Assembly: GCA_021782055.1 (NCBI GenBank)
Contig: JAJXVP010000008.1
Location: 1-38,216, forward strand
Length of the DNA stretch: 38,216 bases
DNA from: a bacterium
GTDB taxonomy: Bacteria; Spirochaetota; Spirochaetia; JABEVK01
Reading direction: 5' to 3'
Shown here: piece by piece, positions 34,212-38,216 of the stretch
Layout: every line of letters starts with the position of its first letter
Position numbering within the stretch: the stretch's first letter is position 1
Program-made: the position numbers and the translations under genes
Notes under the pieces: generated by a model
The model's input: the letters and a program-made list of their open reading frames with translations, nothing else
Told to the model about the DNA's origin: nothing
The model's database searches: none

Positions 34212-34240
34212 TGAAGACCAGGACTCCTTGTTGGTCTTCA
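34212..34240. repeat. Inverted repeat downstream of the transporter promoter
   Basis: TGAAGACCA (34212-34220) and TGGTCTTCA (34232-34240) are exact inverted copies separated by 11 bases. One arm abuts the -10 box and the predicted transcription start falls inside the dyad, so it could serve as an operator or as a 5' mRNA hairpin. Confidence 0.55.
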
Positions 34241-34267
34241 TGATAAAAGGCTACCCCATGTTTTCAG
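34240..34267 (-). promoter_or_regulatory. Candidate promoter of the transporter unit
   Basis: On the minus strand CTGAAA (34262-34267) and TATCAT (34240-34245) are 16 bases apart. The -10 matches TATAAT at five of six positions and the -35 is weak, as expected for an activator-dependent promoter. The tandem repeats at 34290-34316 would lie about 57 to 83 bases upstream of the start. Confidence 0.4.
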
Positions 34268-34289
34268 AGTACGACATTGGCGATATTGA

Positions 34290-34316
34290 GTAATTTTACC
34301 TAGGTAACTTTACCTA
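34290..34316. promoter_or_regulatory. Tandem repeat, putative response-regulator binding site
   Basis: GTAATTTTACCTA (34290-34302) and GTAACTTTACCTA (34304-34316) are direct repeats with a 14-base period and one difference. Each contains the dyad GTAA-N2-TTAC, and the junction is the perfect palindrome TTACCTAGGTAA. TACCTAT at the far end fits the NarL heptamer consensus TACYYMT. It overlaps the stop codon of the response-regulator gene and lies upstream of the transporter promoter. Confidence 0.55.
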
Positions 34317-34963
34317 TCTCTATGCTGAATCCATTTTACGGCATAGCGTCTAAGTTCACTGGTACTCGGCATTTTCAGCTTGTCTTTGATATGATCATAA
34401 TGCGCGTTGACGGTCTTAACCGACAAGGTCAGCAATTTGGCAATATCAACGGCACCATAGCCTTGCCCCATGAGGTCAAGAACTTCTAACTCACGATCAC
34501 TAAGAACATCCGTCGAAATGGCTTCGTTTTCGTCTCGGTGCAAAAAGACCATTTCGAGCAACCGGTCACGCATTACTGCCGAAACGTAGATTTTTCCGTT
34601 CAAGACCGTTTGTACAGCCTCGAGAATAAGAGAGGCAGGCTCTTGCTTCATCACATAGCCCATAGCTCCCGCCTTTAACGCCCGGGATGCATAGACCACT
34701 TCATCATGCATCGAAATGATCAGAATTTTGACAGAGGGATAGGACTGACGCATCTGTCTAACCAAATCAAGTCCACTTTGATTTTGTAACGAAATATCGA
34801 TGAGTGCAATATCGGGAACAAAGGTATTTAAGCGCTCGAGGGCTTCGACAATGGAACCCGCTTCACAGCGTACGTTGTATTGCTCTTGAGTTTGAATTAA
34901 GGCAACCAACCCCTGACGAAAAATCGGGTGGTCATCGACGACCAGAAATGATATAGGTGTCAA
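34310..34963 (-). CDS. NarL/FixJ-type response regulator
   Basis: This 217-residue regulator has a receiver domain (acidic pair Asp10-Asp11 in VVDDHP, phosphoacceptor Asp56 in IALIDISL, ISMHDE, and conserved Lys in YVMKQ). A LuxR-type HTH follows (LSDRELEVLDLMGQG with recognition helix SVKTVNAHYDHIKDKL). It is the obvious partner of the overlapping kinase. The start is TTG 34963, which overlaps the kinase TGA as TTGA and has AGGAGG nine bases upstream; the longer frame would run through the kinase ATPase domain with no family match. It probably binds the repeats just downstream of its own gene. Confidence 0.93.
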   Translation of the reverse strand: MTPISFLVVDDHPIFRQGLVALIQTQEQYNVRCEAGSIVEALERLNTFVPDIALIDISLQNQSGLDLVRQMRQSYPSVKILIISMHDEVVYASRALKAGAMGYVMKQEPASLILEAVQTVLNGKIYVSAVMRDRLLEMVFLHRDENEAISTDVLSDRELEVLDLMGQGYGAVDIAKLLTLSVKTVNAHYDHIKDKLKMPSTSELRRYAVKWIQHRDR

Positions 34964-37341
34964 CAGATATCTCCTCCTGAAGATTCGGCAAACCAACACG
35001 AAACCTTCGTACCCGGATTCATGCTTTCTAAGTTCAAAACTGCACAAGCTTTCTCGGCCCGGTACCGCATGATTCGCATCCCCATTCCATCGCCACCGAC
35101 TTTGGCAGGAATACCGCAACCATAGTCTCTGACCTCGGCGATCCACCCCGGCAGAGCCGTTTTTTTTCGTTTTATCGTTTTTATTCGAACATTGGCATAG
35201 AGTTTTACCTCAATTTTTGGTGATCTGGAATGTTTTACCGAATTCTGCAAGGCCTCTTGCAGAATTCGGTAGATTTGCAAAGCACGGTCTTTATCATCGA
35301 GCGAAAACTCAGAATCGGCCTCGAGAGTAATTTCGACATTGCTAGAATGGCGAGCAGAAATCACCAAAGCCTCAAGAGCCCCCAGTAACCCCTGTTCTTC
35401 AAACCCCATGGGCAAAAGGCCACGAGCAATCTGCTTTACCCTAACAATAGAATCTGACAAAAGGGTTTGAATTCGGTCAAGGACCTCGGGAGAATCAGAC
35501 GTCAAGCGCCCAGAGGATTTCACAGCCGAAAACATAAGCAAAATTCCCGCCAAGTGCTGACACAGATCGTCATGAAGGTCCTGCCCGATGGACTCCATGG
35601 TTCGATTAGAAATTTGTGTGACTTCTTGTTCAAGAAACTTTCGGCGATCCACTTCTTTGACCAGTTCCTGATTGGCTCGAGTGAGTTCCTGAGTCCGACG
35701 CGCAACGTCTAACTCGAGACGCCGTTCATGCGTTTGAACTTTTTCAAGGAGTAAAAGGCTGGCCATAGCACTGGCAACACTTTCTTTAATCGAGTCATAC
35801 GTCGAAGCATCAATCAGACCACCCGGCAAAACCATGTACCCAAGAATCTCGTCTTGAAAAACTAAAGGCTCAAGAACCCAACATTCTTGGCGCCAAAGAA
35901 TATCGGGCGGTAAAATATCATTACTGTGAAAACGAATAGGTTTATTGGGAAGAATTTGCGAATCATCCAAGCTCATCCAGAGACGTGACCAACCGTTTGG
36001 GATATCTTTTCCGTCAACCCTTACCAAAAAACCTCGGTAAAAACCTAAAGCGTGCAGTCCTTTTGCTAACTCACGAATCATAGAATTCATTTCAAAAGCC
36101 GCAATGAGCGACGAACCAATGGACCGAAGGGTAGCGTAGCGACGTGAAGCTTGAATCCGGCGCTCTGCCTGAGACCGTGTTTCTGCTTTGGCGATTAAGT
36201 CACGAGCTGACTCAAACAGAAACTCATCAAACACTAAATCCCAACTTTCTTCTTCACGTAGTTTGGAACGAATAGCGGTCAAGTAATCCTGCCACCGCTC
36301 CAAACTGCGTCGTTGAACGACACTATCAAGTAAATTTTGGTTGAGGCGTTTTAAAAAAAGATGGTCATTTCCGCTGATGGCCAACCGTAGCAATTCCTCA
36401 ACCAAATGCCGATCGAGTTTGCTAATATCTTCCCATTTGACATGATTTTCGGGTGAAAAACTTTGCCGAGGAAGACAGCCGCAAGATTCACGAATAACCG
36501 CATGACACAAAAGATGGTGACCGACGAGGTCGCGAGCTTGCAAGATATCATAAAGGATATCAACGGCCGAAACCCCTAACTCAAACAGAGGCTGACGGAC
36601 CGAAGTAAGCGGCGGGGTAAGGTACGTCCCTTCTTCGATATCGTCAAACCCAACGACAGCCACTTCTTGCGGCACTTTCACCCCGGAGCGTTGAAGTTCT
36701 TCAATGGCTCCGATGGCGGTGCGGTCATTCATACAGAACAACGAATCAAACGGAATTTGTTGATTTAATAAAGTTTTTACTCCCTCGACCCCAGACCCCT
36801 GAAGAAAGCTTCCGGGTACAATCAGGCGAGGATCAGGGACAACCCCAAAACTCTTTAGGGCCGTCAAGAGCGAAATTTTTCGCTCTTCTGCTTCGCCATG
36901 ACCGGCGGGCCCCGAGATGATAGCCATTCGACGACGCCCATGCCCTAACACCAAATGCTTGACTAAATCCTCAATTCCTCGCGCTCCATCGACGACCAAA
37001 CTTGGAATCCCTGGCACCTTCAAACCCAGAGAAACTCGAGGAATCCCTAAGGGGTTTTGAAGAAACTTTAGCACTTTGTGCGTATCGATAAAGGTCGAGA
37101 TAGCTGCCGTAAGAACAACAACCCCATCAATTTGATGAGAATCAGCCAAACTATAAATGGTATTGGCCGTCGCTTCAAAGCCAATCGGAGACTCAATCCG
37201 CGAGCCTAGAATTGAAAGTACCCCAATATCAAATTGTGCAGCCCGAGATTCTATACCCTTCCAAATCGCGGTCTGATAATCGTCATCGAGTTCGGCCGCA
37301 AGCATAGCAATGGTCAAGCGACGTTTTGGTTTAAGGCTCAT
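34960..37341 (-). CDS. Soluble sensor histidine kinase with LacI/GalR-type sugar-binding input domain
   Basis: This 793-residue protein has four parts. Residues 8-290 are a periplasmic-binding-protein-like domain of the LacI/GalR kind (GVVVLTAA, HGRRRMAIISGP, SLFCMNDRTAIGAIEELQRSG, EVAVVGFDDIEEG, LTSVRQP), closing with RESCGC. There is no N-terminal HTH and no transmembrane helix or signal peptide. Residues about 400-530 look GAF-like and about 530-580 form a coiled coil. Then comes a HisKA_3 dimer domain with phospho-acceptor His590 (LHDDLCQHLAG) and an HATPase with Asn700, the G1 box (DYGCGIP) and the G2 box (GDGMGMR). It would sense a sugar in the cytoplasm and phosphorylate the adjacent regulator. 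ATG 37341 overlaps the end of deoC by 11 bases; TTG 37347 is an alternative. Confidence 0.92.
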   Translation of the reverse strand: MSLKPKRRLTIAMLAAELDDDYQTAIWKGIESRAAQFDIGVLSILGSRIESPIGFEATANTIYSLADSHQIDGVVVLTAAISTFIDTHKVLKFLQNPLGIPRVSLGLKVPGIPSLVVDGARGIEDLVKHLVLGHGRRRMAIISGPAGHGEAEERKISLLTALKSFGVVPDPRLIVPGSFLQGSGVEGVKTLLNQQIPFDSLFCMNDRTAIGAIEELQRSGVKVPQEVAVVGFDDIEEGTYLTPPLTSVRQPLFELGVSAVDILYDILQARDLVGHHLLCHAVIRESCGCLPRQSFSPENHVKWEDISKLDRHLVEELLRLAISGNDHLFLKRLNQNLLDSVVQRRSLERWQDYLTAIRSKLREEESWDLVFDEFLFESARDLIAKAETRSQAERRIQASRRYATLRSIGSSLIAAFEMNSMIRELAKGLHALGFYRGFLVRVDGKDIPNGWSRLWMSLDDSQILPNKPIRFHSNDILPPDILWRQECWVLEPLVFQDEILGYMVLPGGLIDASTYDSIKESVASAMASLLLLEKVQTHERRLELDVARRTQELTRANQELVKEVDRRKFLEQEVTQISNRTMESIGQDLHDDLCQHLAGILLMFSAVKSSGRLTSDSPEVLDRIQTLLSDSIVRVKQIARGLLPMGFEEQGLLGALEALVISARHSSNVEITLEADSEFSLDDKDRALQIYRILQEALQNSVKHSRSPKIEVKLYANVRIKTIKRKKTALPGWIAEVRDYGCGIPAKVGGDGMGMRIMRYRAEKACAVLNLESMNPGTKVSCWFAESSGGDIC

Positions 37342-37993
37342 CGGCAAATTCTTTCATAATGGCGATACTTGAGCTACTGCCAATCCGGCTTGCCCCTGCC
37401 TCGAGCATAGCTAAACAAGCGGCAAGCGAGCGAATCCCCCCCGACGCTTTAACGTGCACACGGGGTGAAACCGACGATCGCATTAGCTGTACATGCTCTG
37501 GGGTTGCGCCGCTTTTTCCCCAGCCCGTCGACGTTTTGACCATAAAGGCTCCGGCGCTTTCGCTGAGCTGACAGGTTTTGACAATTTCTGCATCAGTTAA
37601 ATAACAGGTCTCGAGAATAACCTTTACCGGCACGCCAGCGGCAACACAGACGGCATGAATTTCTGCCTCTAGCTCGGCCCAGCGTTGGTCTTTAACCCAC
37701 CCAAGATTAAGAACCATATCAATTTCGCAGGCACCATCTTCGACAGCCTGGCGAGCTTGAGCTTGTTTCGTCCTGGTTGTCTCCGCTCCCAGGGGAAAGC
37801 CCGCTACCGTGCACACCCCTACGGCGGTACCTTTTAAAAGCTGACTAGCCTCGAGAACGTAACTAGGATTTATGCAAACCGTCGCGAAGCGCCATTCTGC
37901 GGCTTCAAGACACAATTGACGAACAGCTTCTTGTGTCGCCAAGGGATTCAACAACGTATGGTCAAACGTGGCGCTTAAGTCTTTCTGCGTCAT
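37331..37993 (-). CDS. deoC: Deoxyribose-phosphate aldolase
   Basis: This 220-residue TIM-barrel aldolase splits 2-deoxyribose 5-phosphate into glyceraldehyde 3-phosphate and acetaldehyde in nucleoside breakdown. The Schiff-base Lys153 is in FMVKTSTGWG, with Asp92 (EIDMVLNLG) and Lys182 (VKASGGI) completing the active site. GGAGG lies eight bases before ATG 37993. It overlaps the kinase gene by 11 bases, so kinase expression is tied to it, although deoC has no evident connection with oligosaccharide import. It may simply supply the promoter, or the sensed sugar may be a nucleoside-derived one. Confidence 0.95.
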   Translation of the reverse strand: MTQKDLSATFDHTLLNPLATQEAVRQLCLEAAEWRFATVCINPSYVLEASQLLKGTAVGVCTVAGFPLGAETTRTKQAQARQAVEDGACEIDMVLNLGWVKDQRWAELEAEIHAVCVAAGVPVKVILETCYLTDAEIVKTCQLSESAGAFMVKTSTGWGKSGATPEHVQLMRSSVSPRVHVKASGGIRSLAACLAMLEAGASRIGSSSSIAIMKEFADEP

Positions 37994-38011
37994 AAGCCTT
38001 TCCTCCCTGCC

Positions 38012-38046
38012 CTTACCATGATGCGGTAAGTCCGGCTTTTCCTCAA
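38012..38046 (-). promoter_or_regulatory. Promoter and operator-like dyad of the deoC-kinase-regulator unit
   Basis: On the minus strand TTGAGG (38041-38046) and CATCAT (38018-38023) are 17 bases apart. The -10 is enclosed by the inverted repeat CTTACC (38025-38030 on this strand) and GGTAAG (38012-38017), separated by seven bases. The TTACC/GGTAA half-sites recur in the transporter upstream repeats at 34290-34316. Confidence 0.5.
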
Positions 38047-38121
38047 CAGAAATTGCGTAATTTTCGTCACGAGGGCTGAGGTTTTTCTCAGGGGTTGACG
38101 GAATAATCCGAAAATATCGTT

Positions 38122-38216
38122 ATGAAACCGTTCAGGCTCCTGTTGCCCTTTTTGGCCTTGTTAGTCTTTTCTTGTGCCACACCTCCACCTCCAAAAGCGC
38201 CCAAAGAAAGCCTTCT
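38122..38216 (+). CDS. Start of a lipoprotein gene (3'-truncated by window edge)
   Basis: The frame from ATG 38122 encodes a basic residue, a hydrophobic core and a lipobox (LLPFLALLVFSCATPPPP), giving a lipidated Cys near residue 17. A proline-rich start of the mature protein follows, and the frame is open to the end. It is divergent from deoC. There is no clear ribosome site; TTGACG at 38095-38100 could be a -35 box but lacks a -10 at proper distance. The rest of the protein is outside the window. Confidence 0.65.
   Translation, partial: MKPFRLLLPFLALLVFSCATPPPPKAPKESL

Noticed and set aside
34963..35146. Longer N-terminus for the response regulator
   Set aside because: It would run antiphase through the kinase ATPase domain with no receiver-like sequence; TTG 34963 has AGGAGG and overlaps the kinase stop.
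34960..37341. LacI-family DNA-binding repressor
   Set aside because: The usual N-terminal HTH and hinge helix are absent; the protein starts about at the first strand of the sugar-binding core and ends in kinase domains.
38095..38123. Sigma-70 promoter for the last lipoprotein gene
   Set aside because: TTGACG is a good -35, but no -10-like hexamer lies 16 to 18 bases downstream before the start codon.

Overview
The window looks like chromosomal DNA of a spirochaete (Spirochaetota, Treponema/Spirochaeta-like). This rests on gene content rather than any marker gene: a folP-cdaA-cdaR-acpS-DUF2225-truA-(UDG-like)-priA-cvfB gene string, outer-membrane beta-barrel proteins ending in phenylalanine, many lipoproteins, a DUF6062-type gene, and a sugar ABC cassette without its own ATPase. 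I saw no rRNA, tRNA, CRISPR array, insertion sequence or prophage. Base composition and coding style look even, so I see no obvious transferred island.

Layout. (1) 1-2520: the 3' part of lon, then a secreted M15 D,D-carboxypeptidase-like gene and a terminator. (2) 2543-11179, minus strand: a 2147-residue secreted protein of serial Ig-like modules ending in a putative outer-membrane beta-barrel, an orphan periplasmic solute-binding protein, and avtA. (3) 11271-14252: a class III nucleotidyl cyclase (plus), an ArsC/Spx-like gene, and a cNMP-fold/transmembrane/PH-domain reading frame split by one in-frame TGA (minus). (4) 14304-17042, minus: glnK-amtB behind a textbook sigma-54 promoter, a phosphoribosyltransferase and a small beta-barrel protein. 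(5) 17151-26170, plus: a ten-gene, mostly overlapping operon running from a TPR lipoprotein through folate, c-di-AMP (cdaA-cdaR), acpS, truA and priA to cvfB. (6) 26194-28679: an SDR epimerase, a DjlA-like J-domain protein and a DUF6062-type gene. (7) 28685-37993, minus: a sugar-response locus. (8) 38122-end, plus: the start of a lipoprotein gene.

The sugar-response locus is the most interesting part. In transcription order it is deoC, a soluble histidine kinase whose input module is a LacI/GalR-type sugar-binding domain without a DNA-binding HTH, its NarL-type response regulator, then (after a new promoter) a lipoprotein solute-binding protein, two CUT1-type permeases and a cytoplasmic GH3 glycosidase. 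A tandem repeat carrying TTACC/GGTAA half-sites lies upstream of the transporter promoter, and a dyad with the same half-sites surrounds the -10 box of the deoC-kinase promoter. I infer a closed circuit: imported sugar is sensed in the cytoplasm by the kinase, which signals through the regulator to transporter and hydrolase genes. A terminator-like hairpin after the binding-protein gene would set the ratio of binding protein to permeases.

The second notable item is the TGA-split gene. Codons after the TGA continue, in the same frame, into the second helix of a transmembrane hairpin and then a PH domain. The third is the nitrogen pair, where the amtB product has Glu in place of the first twin-histidine and the PII protein has Glu instead of the uridylylatable Tyr51, yet the promoter is a perfect sigma-54 match. 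All functional statements are based on reading motifs; no searches were run.
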